64,000 nt of DNA from Muricea muricata. Its lineage: Eukaryota > Cnidaria > Anthozoa > Malacalcyonacea > Plexauridae. The notes below the pieces were generated by a model. The model was not told the DNA's origin. It saw only the letters and a list, made by a program, of their open reading frames with translations, and did not search any database. This document shows, in pieces, positions 49,645 through 59,579 of this stretch. The stretch spans positions 23,242,282 to 23,306,281 of the forward strand of contig OY979718.1 in assembly GCA_963855995.1 (NCBI GenBank). The letters run 5' to 3'. Numbering within the stretch: position 1 is the stretch's first letter; the number at the start of each line of letters is the position of its first letter. The position numbers and the translations under genes were made by a program.

Positions 49645-49844
49645 TTGACTTGAACTTATATCATGTTCTGTAACCAAGCAAAATTCTGCTGCTTGGTCCA
49701 GTATGGTGATACTCTTGTAAAATTAATGATAATTGTGCATGAATATCTCTATGTCAAAATCACATCAAAACATTGCAGTAAGATGCAGTAAGCCTTGGTC
49801 TAATGCTATTGCTCTGTAGTGATTTCAACTATAAATCAACCCAC

Positions 49845-50046
49845 CTCTGAAGTCAATTGAAATGCCGGGAACTCTTCAGGGAGCTTTTCAAGAACTTCCT
49901 CTTTCTATGCCTAATTTAAACACCACTGCAGTCATATCATTGACTGCTGCCAAAGCATTCCAAATACAAACAATTTTTCCACACTCAATATTGCAAGACT
50001 TGAGAAGGTCATCTGATGTATTGCTTAGGATAACAAGTGTGCCAAA
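49845..50046 (-). pseudogene. Degraded exon inside the 4.76-kb element
   Basis: After TTTTAG the minus strand reads FGTLVILSNTSDDLLKSCNI, ECGKIVCIWNALAAVNDM, TAVVFKLGIER. After a one-base shift it continues EVLEKLPEEFPAFQLTSE and ends at a GTGGGT donor. The reading is convincing as former protein sequence, but the family is not recognised. Confidence 0.5.
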
Positions 50047-51786
50047 CTAAAACAAAAAAATCAGCAAATTCACTATACAATATACACAGTAATGAAAACA
50101 AAAAGCTGCAATGTTGTGGAGGTAAAATTGTGTATTGTTTTGACCGATAACATAATTATGGCATTTTACTCCTGATACTCATGGACTGTGTCAGACTCAA
50201 CAATATTGTTCAATATTGTTGACAACCAGCCCCCACAACATTATTGCATCAAGTTTTCAACAACCTGGACCAATTAATAATTTTTGGCCATGTAGTATAC
50301 AACTCTCATACCCTAAGCACTTAATTTAAGCACTATATTCCAATTACAAGATTCCTTTTTGAAATCAATTATTTCACTAATCTTCTGTAATCACTTGACT
50401 GTTACAAATTGGTTTGCGGAATTTTGGAACAAATCATACAATGATACATGCTTTTATTTGCTGCGACTGTCTAGTATAAATCCACAGTCACGATATGAAT
50501 ATTCCTACTGAAAAGCGCCCTGCTTGTAATCCATTGTGTATCTGAACCATCCTATACCAACACTAACTCATTTTGAGAAATCCTTTTGGTTTATAATATA
50601 TCGAAAAAATGTTTTCATTTTCGTTAATTTACGGTTTGATAAAAAGTAACAAACAGACAATAACACCATCTCATATTTTTCGCACTTGTAATGTTTCCAA
50701 TCATAATATCCACATTTTAGAGTATTTATATTATCAAGATAACTGAATTTTTGCACCTCGTCTTCCTCAAGCTATTTACATTCCCTTTGACCCTTACTTA
50801 ATAAAGAGCGGTCAACGAAGAAGAATCTATTTTCAATAACAGGACAAATACAAATTGAGCACTGCCATAGACACTAAACAAACATTTTAGAGCCAAGCCA
50901 GTATTGATTAAACAATACTTACCTACGTCAACTATAAACAAATTATTATACTTTGATGTCGAGGGAATACACCACTACCGAATCTTGACAAAATGATGTT
51001 ATCTGAACAATACAGTTTCAAATCTCCACAACTTTCAACGGGATTTCAACAGCGATTCAGCGAAGATAAAAAAATCAAACCTCGCGGGATTACAGACTTT
51101 GTCCTTTTGAAATCACGTGGTACAATTTTTCCATATATGGCGCTCTGGCGCTACATTTGGAATTCGATCTCTGAAGAGGCCCTGAGTGCTGCCAAAATGC
51201 CTACTGCGGCTACAAAATTCTTTGGCACTAGCAAACTAAACCTACGATTTTTTCGACTTGTAAAATTATTTAGGTCTAACAGATACACTATCGATGTAAC
51301 GTATGTTGAGAATTTGCTGCGGACTCCATACATTTACTTGTAACACATATTGGCCGCCTTCAGGCTTCATAGAGACGGGCCGAATTTCTACGAGGTTTCC
51401 ATACAATTTATTACAGATTAGAAGCAATAAAATATATCGTATTTTGAACGAAAGTTTTCCATATTTACTGTTTGAAGAAATTCATCCGCCATTTTTAATA
51501 CAAAAATTAATTGTTCGTATGGTGTCAATTCGACACTCTCGATTCAACACTCAAAAGGGTGCTATTTTAGCACTTTCGCTGTAAAGAATAGGTGTTATTT
51601 TAACACCCTAGAAAGGTGTCAAATTTTTTTGGTGTTAAATTAGCACCTTCAAACTAACTCACAACTTTTTGGTGCTAAATTGACACCCAAATTGGTGCTA
51701 AAATAACACTTGTTATTTAACTCCACCAGTGGGTGTTAATTTAGCTCCAATGAAGGAGCTATTTTAACACCTTCAAATTAACAGTG

Positions 51787-53013
51787 TAGCTTCATTGAAA
51801 TATCTACCACGAAGATTTGTAGATGCTTCACATTATACCCTCAAATTTAGACACGGACTCGCTTTCTTTTTTAACACAGTTATGAAACCAATGTTGTTTA
51901 GGAATTAGCAATTTCTTGGGCGTATATGAGTCTTTAAAATAACAGCGAGTTGAGTACACACCTTGATCTTCGATGAGGATGAATCGGGCGAATAGAGATC
52001 TGATTAAACGTCATAAGTCCTTGCCTGATGGCATAAACAAGAATTGCTCTACGTTTGTTCGATCCTTCTATATACTGGGTACATCATTTGCTTCAATGTG
52101 TTGCTCCAAACGCTCTGCAATTTGGCAAATAGTGTGCATTGTTTGTTAATGGGGATTAAATTCTTCAACATTGTCATCTCTCTTTATTGCTTTCGCTAAT
52201 TGTTATGTTTTAAGACTGTATTTCTCGATCATCGATTAATCTAACTCTTAACCACTCACAGGCGGCCCAAAATTCTTCAGTGATGCATCAAAAAATTCAT
52301 TTATATTTTAATACATGTTGTATTTTTTAAATATATATACATATATTGCCAATGTAATTTAAAGATTTCAGAAATAAGAGTTCCTTACCTATTAATAATT
52401 GTGTTTAAACATGTTTAGACAGCAACAGTCTTTTTAAAACACGTGTGGGAAATTAGCGCAGAATAAATAAAGGAAAGACAGGAGACTCTAGCCCATCACG
52501 CAATCCTTTTAAACATCGCATTAAAATAACATCAAACGGATTAATAAACGACAGCCCTCTCAGCCCAACCAGTAAACTCAGGCGTCATTTTAAAACGAAT
52601 GAATGGAATATTCCAATTTTTGCAATACAAGTTCCAAGAATCTCAGGCTCCGCCCAAATTTTGCGGCAAAAATAAAGGGAAGTGAGATCATTGATTTACG
52701 AAAACCAAAACAATTATGTACCTTAATGAGTGAGCATGAGTTGAGCCGGAAGGTGAGATTCCAGAGCCGTGTTTTCTGGCACCCTTGCACAGTACAGAAA
52801 ATAAAAATTAGGATCACTCAACAGTTCAACATGTCCGTATTTTTATGCCATTGACTGCTCAGAATAATGGCGAAACAGCCAGTTCAGCGTTTTTATTCGC
52901 CACAAAAGTCCATTGACTGGCCAGAATCTGCATAATCAACATGCGTAATGCGACATGCCCGGCCATGCAAACTTCAGTTTCCGACTTGAATGACACTTGC
53001 GTGTTGCGGCCGT
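51787..53013. other. Intergenic stretch without recognised features
   Basis: AT-rich, with overlapping short frames on both strands at 52590-52854 that show no family. Nothing else was seen. Confidence 0.4.
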
Positions 53014-53265
53014 TCAACCCTCTTCCATTTCGGGCGAATAATTCTCATTGCATGGCCAACTAAAACCTGATTCATCTGAACCCAAACGTTCATCGTGACA
53101 GAATGATTCAGATTTGAAATTGAAAGTAAGTTCGCCCGTTTCGACGTCGACGTTCAAAACGATTTCGTGACGGATTCGTGGGCTGTTTGACGTAACGTCT
53201 CCTGCATTCACTTTATTTATACCTGCTATTTTTCCTGTTTTTAAAAAGATCACGTCGGTACTCAC
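53014..53265 (-). CDS. Small hypothetical ORF, 83 residues
   Basis: Reads MSTDVIFLKTGKIAGINKVN, then RIRHEIVLNVDVETGELTFN, then DERLGSDESGFSWPCNENYS and an acidic end. Third-base G/C content looks higher than in the surroundings, which suggests coding, and the ATG could start a small gene or the frame may be one exon. No family was recognised. A GGCAA array lies about 230 bases upstream on the minus strand. Confidence 0.35.
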   Translation of the reverse strand: MSTDVIFLKTGKIAGINKVNAGDVTSNSPRIRHEIVLNVDVETGELTFNFKSESFCHDERLGSDESGFSWPCNENYSPEMEEG

Positions 53266-53497
53266 TGAGTTAGGAAAGCTTATCTCGCAATCTTTACATT
53301 ATTTATCCACAATTTTCGATAAATACGTGACACGCATTTAAATAAATATAATACCAAAACAAACTCAGGCCTGAAAATATGAACCACTTACAAAATGGTG
53401 AACCAGTTCAGTAGCCTAATATCAGTCTACTGAACAGCAACCTGGACTATATATAGGCTAATGTAATTGAATATTAATATATAGTAACCTAATACTA

Positions 53498-53712
53498 GGC
53501 AAGGCAAGGCAAGGCAAGGCAAGGCAAGGCAAGGCAAGGCAAGGCAAGGCAAGGCAAGGCAAGGCAAGGCAAGGCAAGGCAAGGCAAGGCAAGGCAAGGC
53601 AAGGCAAGGCAAGGCAAGGCAAGGCAAGGCAAGGCAAGGCAAGGCAAGGCAAGGCAAGGCAAGGCAAGGCAAGGCAAGGCAAGGCAAGGCAAGGCAAGGC
53701 AAGGCAAGGCAA
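53498..53712. repeat. (GGCAA)n array, about 43 copies
   Basis: 215 uninterrupted bases of the pentamer. The leucine/proline/cysteine/alanine frames on the minus strand are artefacts of the repeat. Confidence 0.97.
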
Positions 53713-55104
53713 CAAAAAGCAAAAACTATAATATTGTTATTAACCTTTACCTGCGACACAAAAGTAAGTTCTTCACAAGAGCAGGATTACCATTAGGATG
53801 AAGTTTTAACCCACGAGTTAAAGCAAGGTGGAGATGGGTGTTGTGATATCCTTGGGTGGCACTACACTCAGCTATATCAAAAGAAATGTATTTGAGAAAT
53901 TTCCCCAAAATTCACGACGTACAGCTATTTTCATCGCCATTTAAAAGAGATTTGTTGGTGTTTTTTTATTTGTTTTTTCCCCTTGTGCGCATTTTCTTCT
54001 ACTCTCGGCAGGCGGAGTGAACGCCTTTAGCAGGCGTCTTGTTCCTATTTATGAAAATAATCGAGCTTTTTTTATCAGAAAATACCAATAGCAGCTCTAC
54101 CGTTCTATGCTGGCCAACGCTGGCTATGAAAAGCATGCTATTGTTATGCTTTTATATCATTATGTTATACCCGAAATCAGAAATCGCTCTTAATATATAG
54201 TTACTGTCTGAGATTCTATAATTGCATTGTGACAACTTCTATATATTCAAGGTAACCCAGATTGAAGAAATGTCTCAAATTTTTTGCTAATACCCTCCTA
54301 ATTTCTCCATCTTTGCCGTGGAAATGGACCTCACATATACAAACATGACTAGCAGCTTTGTAAGGAGTCATGTGTTTACAAAATTAATAATTTTAGCAAT
54401 TCCATCGGTTAGAATGACAATTTACCACGAGTTGAGGAATCTGGGACGAAATAATCACCATTCTGAGCGATTGCAAATGGAATATTGAAGAATTCAATAT
54501 GGCGGGAGACTATTTGAAGCATATCGAAAGGGTAAGAATTGGGGTCAGAGGAGCGGCAACTTTTCAGATTCGAACTCCCCGTGTTTGAAAAAGTTATGTT
54601 CTGTAAAGTTTCCTCAGTTCCACGACATGCCTAATGAAAGTGAACGTTATCGGGTCACGGCAAACGGCCTAATACAGGACATTTTGATAAAAAGTAGCCC
54701 GAATCTGCCCCTTTAACCATAAAATTAAATAACTCATTAAATAATATCAAATAATTTGTACATTACTATTTACACGGACCTTCAAAGTAAGCCGAGGAAC
54801 TAGTTGATTCAATAGCTAAAAGAATATGATTTCCTGAAAAAAATACAAATGTAAATTAAACTTAAACTGTCTGCATGGTAAATTTATCCTTTTGTTCTGA
54901 ATAGAATATATGAAATATTAACTCGCGAACGCGAGGTCTGCACAGAGAAATATCCGACCAAGGTCTACGAGCCCATAGGTCGAGGTCGGTACAAAAAGAC
55001 GAGTGATTTGCAAGCGAGGTTAATATAGAAATCAAATGCGGCATTAGGAATCTCAAATCATGAATTTCTTTGATATATACTCTTTCATACAATATACTCT
55101 TTAT
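53713..55104. other. Intergenic stretch with a repeat motif shared with the Harbinger-like element
   Basis: At 54005-54043 GGCAGGCGGAGTGAACGCCT then TAGCAGGCGTCTTGTT repeats the inner right part of the element at 1039-2659 (2443-2478). This suggests a diverged relative or a mobile fragment. No coding region was seen. Confidence 0.5.
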
Positions 55105-55115
55105 ACTTTCACAAT

Positions 55116-55675
55116 AGCCTGATCACAGACCTAAGTTTCACCGCCTGACAATTTTTGGTCGGGGTATAGTGCGAAACGTGGGTCTGCTAAAAATGTTGTC
55201 AAAAGTGCCTGTAAGTCGACCGTCTGGCAGTCGACAAAACTGATTATCTAATTCACAGAAAAAATGATTTGGGATAATTTGTTTGTAAAATTTTGAAATT
55301 GTCAAAACAATTTAACCAAAACAATGACACGACCAGCCGAAAATAGCTAGTCTAACATTATGTTACACGATCGCGAAGCTCAAATTGTTTCGAACTCTGT
55401 CGTTCAATATCAACGTATATGCCTTGTTTGCGTTGCAAGGAAAGGTTTTGAATATGACTTTAATGTGATAATTATTGCAAAGGTGCGATTTATTATATAC
55501 CTTTTTACATTCGTCGTTGCTATTTTAGGTCTTTTAATATATTAATTAAAAATGTGCCAATCATCACTACAAAATAGAAAGTGCTGTAACGACAACATTT
55601 TTATCAATCCTATGTTTCGCACTACCCCGTCCAAAAATTGTCTTGCAGCGAAACGTATACGTCTGTGATCAGGCT
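55116..55675. mobile_element. Inverted-repeat element with 11-bp target duplication
   Basis: Left AGCCTGATCACAGAC and right inverted AGCCTGATCACAGAC, with a second shared block GACAATTTTTGG. ACTTTCACAAT is on both sides (55105-55115, 55676-55686). MULEs make 8-11 bp duplications, so it is probably MULE-like. A 61-residue frame at 55360-55542 with a hydrophobic end is not recognised. Confidence 0.75.
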
Positions 55676-55689
55676 ACTTTCACAATTGA

Positions 55690-56360
55690 TTTTAGGTGAG
55701 TATTCACCTTGACTTCATCTCGGTAATTATTTCCTGCAAGTTACATTGTTCATTGGTTTACTTAATTAGCTAGTTGCAAACGATTTCTTACTTTAAAAGT
55801 TTCCTGTTGTAATATTTGTATTTTTTCCATGCATATTCCTTCCTTGGCTTACATCCGTTTTCAAAATTACTCAACCAAGCTAAAAATCGTCTTTTAGTTA
55901 CAAAAGCCAGTTTTATATCCGGCAAACTGCTATAAATAGCAACGATCAACGTAAGCAAATATATATTAAATTGCACTTTTGCAATAATCATCACTAAAAA
56001 CCATTTCAAAACATTTATTAGAAATACATGCAGAAATGCCTCGCCGTTTCAATTTTTCACACTTGATTCTCTTCCGAAAATGTACATCCATCCTAACACT
56101 TTCAATTTTCCCAGATGATTTGTGATTTACAGTAAAGTTAAATTATTAAAAAATTGCTTTTCAGATCGATAGAAAGAAATTTGTAAAATTTGCAAAGTGC
56201 AAAACAGTTAAAGTTAAACTTCGTGCCGTGACCATAGGCCGCCCAAAAAGTGCGTGTAAAATTTGTCACGAGCCGCATATATACAATGAAAGTCATTGTA
56301 TATATCCCCCGAGAAAGTCATACATATATATACTTTGTTTGTCCCCCGAAGCGCCGCTCC
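55690..56360 (+). other. Stretch before the THAP element, with one possible exon
   Basis: After CTTTTCAG at 56164 a frame reads IDRKKFVKFAKCKTVKVKLR, AVTIGRPKSACKICHEPH and stays open to a stop near the left inverted repeat of the THAP element. It looks like protein sequence, but no family was recognised and no donor was established. The rest is AT-rich without features. Confidence 0.25.
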
Positions 56361-58555
56361 GGGCGTAAGCCGGGCGGGGCGAGGGTTACTAATTCTGAGA
56401 TGCGAAGGTCATCCGCCATTACGTGTCAATATTCATCTGCAATCAATGAAGATGCAATTAATAATATGCATTCATAAGGAATTGTTTTACTATCATTTGA
56501 TTTAAAATATACTTATATACAATTAAAAAGACAGTGATAAGGCTCATAATGCCGTAAACAACATAATATATACATAATATTCATACAGCGAAACTACCTG
56601 TGAATGAGTAAAAATAAAGCACATTATTTACCATATCAAGCAGAAAATTGACAATTTTTCTTTCACAAAAAGTACAGTTGTACAAAGGATTCCATATATG
56701 AGAAAGAGACTCCATTGAGAAGAAACTGTACATGCAGTGAGTTGAGAAAAATTACAGTGTTTTAAGTACTTTATATCGTACCTCAAACTTATGAAGAGAA
56801 AAAAATTTTAAACACCGTGCATGAGATATATTATTATCTCTAACAATTTACTACAGTCTTTTATCACAGGCTATATGAATGGAAAAAAAGCAGATACAGT
56901 CTTTTGTTGCAGTTCAAAATTGTGAGTACTTAACTTTACAGTAAAAGAGAAGATTTGCTGGAAAAAGATTCCACGTATCTATATAAAAACTGCAAGTTGT
57001 GTGTAAAGCATTTTGAGGATTCATGTTTCAGAAATTATAAAAAAACCCGACCTCACGAAACGCAGTCCAAACCATATTTTCTCATCATGAAATATCAAGC
57101 AAAGATTGTCAGGTAAGGGTATTCCTAGTTAAATAGTGTTTTTCAAACTACAGGTTGTAACTTCTTATGAAACCAGAAAATACAAAGAAGTGTTTTACAC
57201 ATACTTGTATTTCACTTAGAATTTGAGCCACCAGCCAGAAATGCACGAAAAGAAACAACAAACATATTTAACGCAAACTATTCAACCGAAACAGGTAATT
57301 TTAATTTCATAATAATTGATAAAACACTTCATAATTTATAACAACTGTATTTGCTATTTTTAGTCCTCTGTTATCTTATTTTTTCTACACTTTTTGAGTG
57401 GAGCTTATAAGAAAGGGGTGTTTAATAGAGGGTATCGGATTTTTTAAATTTTCATTTGAAATTGGATATGTTAATATAATTAAATTTGCTCAACATATTC
57501 CTATATATCAATTTTATATAGAGAAGTGGAGTAAATAGAGAAAATATTGTATAGCCTCTGTGGTATGGCATTATATAAATTGGTGTTAATACAAAGCAAT
57601 GGAATGTTTAGAGACAAGGTCATCAGGATTAGATTCAGTGACGACAAATGCAGCACAATATTCATCTGCAATCAATGAAGGTACAATTAATAATATGCAT
57701 TGATAAAAAAACCTCATTGGTAATACCTATTTATGCTCATAAATATACCTTTCCACTACTTAAAGTAACAAGCATTCTTCAAAGACATTTGTAGAAAGAG
57801 CCTGTGCAGCCAAAGTAAAAAGTCCTAGAAAAGAAAAATTAAGGAAAACTATAAATCGTTTAAAGAAAAAAGTCGACCCCAAAAAGAAGAGTAAGCTAGC
57901 CGCAGAAGATGCAATTAAAGTGTTACAAACATTCTTACCAGCTTCTCTCATCAAACTGATTGAGTCACAAGTTCATCTTTTCTCCACCCCATCAAAAAAT
58001 GGTTATCGCTATAGCAGTGAAAATAGAGTAAAAATAGAGTTGAATGATCAATTATTCAAACATTCACCAATCGTTGCTTATTTTGACGAGATATTTTTTA
58101 TGAAATTCCTATAAACTTTTTTAACCAGTTGACCCTTGTCCTTGACTCTCTGTATATTTCGATCGATCTTCAACTCCTATACTCTTTAAATCCATAGAAA
58201 CTAAGTAAATCACAAATCATCTGGGAAAATGGAAAGTGTTACGATGATGTCACCGAAAATCAAGAGGAATGCAGAGGAATACAAGATCAAGCAAGTGGAG
58301 AAGTACAGGTATCAGCTATATGGAGGCAGAGGTAATTCATTGTCATCTATTAGCCAAGCGTAGCGTGACTAATACAAAACCAAAATATATCAATTCAGCC
58401 AATCACGACGTTCCCAGTCACCAGTCCAACCTCGGAATTTAATGACGTCAGCTAAAAGGTCAAACGTCCAACCCAAACTAAACCAATCCGACACATAATT
58501 GCGGATGACTTTCGCATGTCAGAATTGGTAACCCTCGCCCCGGGCTTTCGCGCTG
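56361..58555. mobile_element. THAP-transposase DNA element with about 65-bp terminal inverted repeats
   Basis: Left end 56361-56427 and right end 58490-58555 are inverted repeats sharing GGGGCGAGGGTTAC, AATTCTGA, ATGCGAA and GTCATCCGC. Between them lie THAP and coiled-coil transposase exons (separate entry). A segment at about 56427-56477 (ATTCATCTGCAATCAATGAA onward) recurs at 57656-57706, so the element has an internal duplication. The exact outer ends and the target duplication could not be fixed. THAP-type transposases are known in P-like and Kolobok elements; which of these this is remains open. Confidence 0.65.
56942..58114 (+). pseudogene. THAP-domain transposase N-terminal exons (P/Kolobok-type), truncated
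   Basis: Exon 56942-57112 (after TTTACAG, before GTAAGG) encodes KREDLLEKDSTYLYKNCKLC, then VKHFEDSCF and later KPYF. This is the second half of a THAP zinc finger (the C..H pair and the following HFE..CF block). A short exon near 57234-57293 and one near 57605-57680 (ETRSSGLDSVTTNAAQYSSA) follow. The last piece, 57773-58114, encodes a lysine-rich coiled coil (LRKTINRLKKKV) then LPASLIKLIESQVHLF and GYRYSSENRVKIELNDQLF, the conserved stretch after the coiled coil in THAP9-like and P-like transposases. It stops at TAA 58112-58114. No RNase-H-like catalytic part is present, so it is non-autonomous. The joining of the short middle exons is uncertain. Confidence 0.65.
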
Positions 58556-58564
58556 CATCAGGTT

Positions 58565-59215
58565 GACAATCTTGCCAAGATCCCAGTAAGATCTTGCCAA
58601 GATCTTATACAAGATCCTGTCATGATCTTGCCAAGATCTTGACATAAATCCTGCAAGATCATGGAAAGATCTTACAGGATCTTGCAAGATCTTTCCAAGT
58701 TCTTACAGGATCTTACCAAGATCCTGCAAGATCTTGCCATGATCCTGCAAGATCTTACCAACAATCCTGCAATATCTTGCCATGATCCCACAAGATCTTA
58801 TTAAGAATCCTGCAAGATCTTACCAAGATCCTGCAAGATCTTGCCATGGTTGCACAAGATCTTATTAAGATCCTGCAAGATCTTAACAAGATCCTGCAAG
58901 ATCTTGCCATGATTGCACAAGATCTTATTAAGAATCCTGCAAGGTCTTACCAAGATCCTGCAAGATCTTGCCATGATCATACAAGATCTTATTAAGAATC
59001 CTGCAAGGTCTTACCAAGATCCTGCAAGATCTTGTCATGATCCTGCATAATCTTACCAAAAATCCTGCAAGATCTTATTAAGAATCTTACATGATCTTAC
59101 CAAGATCCCACATGATCTTACCAAGAATCCTGAAAGATCTTGCCATGATTTTGCAAGATAATACTAGTAATCTTGACATAAATCCTGTAAAATCATGGAA
59201 AGATCTTGTAGTTTC
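58565..59215. repeat. Satellite-like array of about 21-bp GATCTTGC units
   Basis: About 30 diverged units of the type AAGATCCTGCAAGATCTTRC, each rich in the palindrome AGATCT and alternating CAAGATCTTG. It starts directly after the right end of the THAP element. Longer two-unit periods (about 42 bp) are visible, as in CCTGCAAGATCTTGCCATGA. Confidence 0.9.
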
Positions 59216-59579
59216 CTTTTAAGATCAGAAAATGAAATAGCTTTTAGAATTATTCAGGCAAGCCAGAATTCCCTGATACCTGTCAAAACGTACTCACGAG
59301 ACAAAATACCACAGCATATATGTTCTCTAAATCAAATTTAATTAAATCCATCAACAAATTCATGTATCACACCATTATAGTCTAGTGCTAAATGTCTTAA
59401 TAAAAGTATGAGTATTGAAGAAAACAAAGTGCATATGATGCGAATATAGAATCAAAGTTATTTGCTGGGCTATCATATCATTGTGTCTTTAAAAAAGCAA
59501 ACAAGAAATATCTTGTCTCGCCTTGATTTGAGGTACAGTGTAACTTTCATTTGGGTATCACTCGGATTCCTGCTTGAAT

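Larger units (their letters stand above)
47023..51786. mobile_element. 4.76-kb TA-flanked inverted-repeat element with subterminal palindromic repeats
   Basis: Ends CACTGTTAATTTGAAGGTGT and inverted ACACCTTCAAATTAACAGTG, with TA on both sides. About 240 bp inside the left end and 270 bp inside the right end consist of units such as GGTGTCAAAATAGCACC and GGTGCTAAATTGACACC, each a small palindrome. The interior has degraded minus-strand exons, a tRNA-like SINE and a nested hairpin (about 49099-49189). The TA target and CACTG start resemble Tc1/mariner, but no such transposase was seen, so the class is open. Confidence 0.72.

Noticed and set aside
49399-49677. 92-residue minus-strand frame.
   Set aside because: It spans a tRNA-like SINE head and body.
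50993-51343. 116-residue plus-strand frame, the longest non-repeat frame in the window.
   Set aside because: It reads opposite to the decayed exons of the 4.76-kb element, has no recognisable family, and is probably chance.
53427-53759. Leucine/cysteine/proline-rich frames of 75-110 residues.
   Set aside because: Pure translation of the GGCAA array.
58565-59215. Possible CRISPR-like array.
   Set aside because: There are no unique spacers between repeats; the units are contiguous and diverged, as in a satellite, and the window is eukaryotic.
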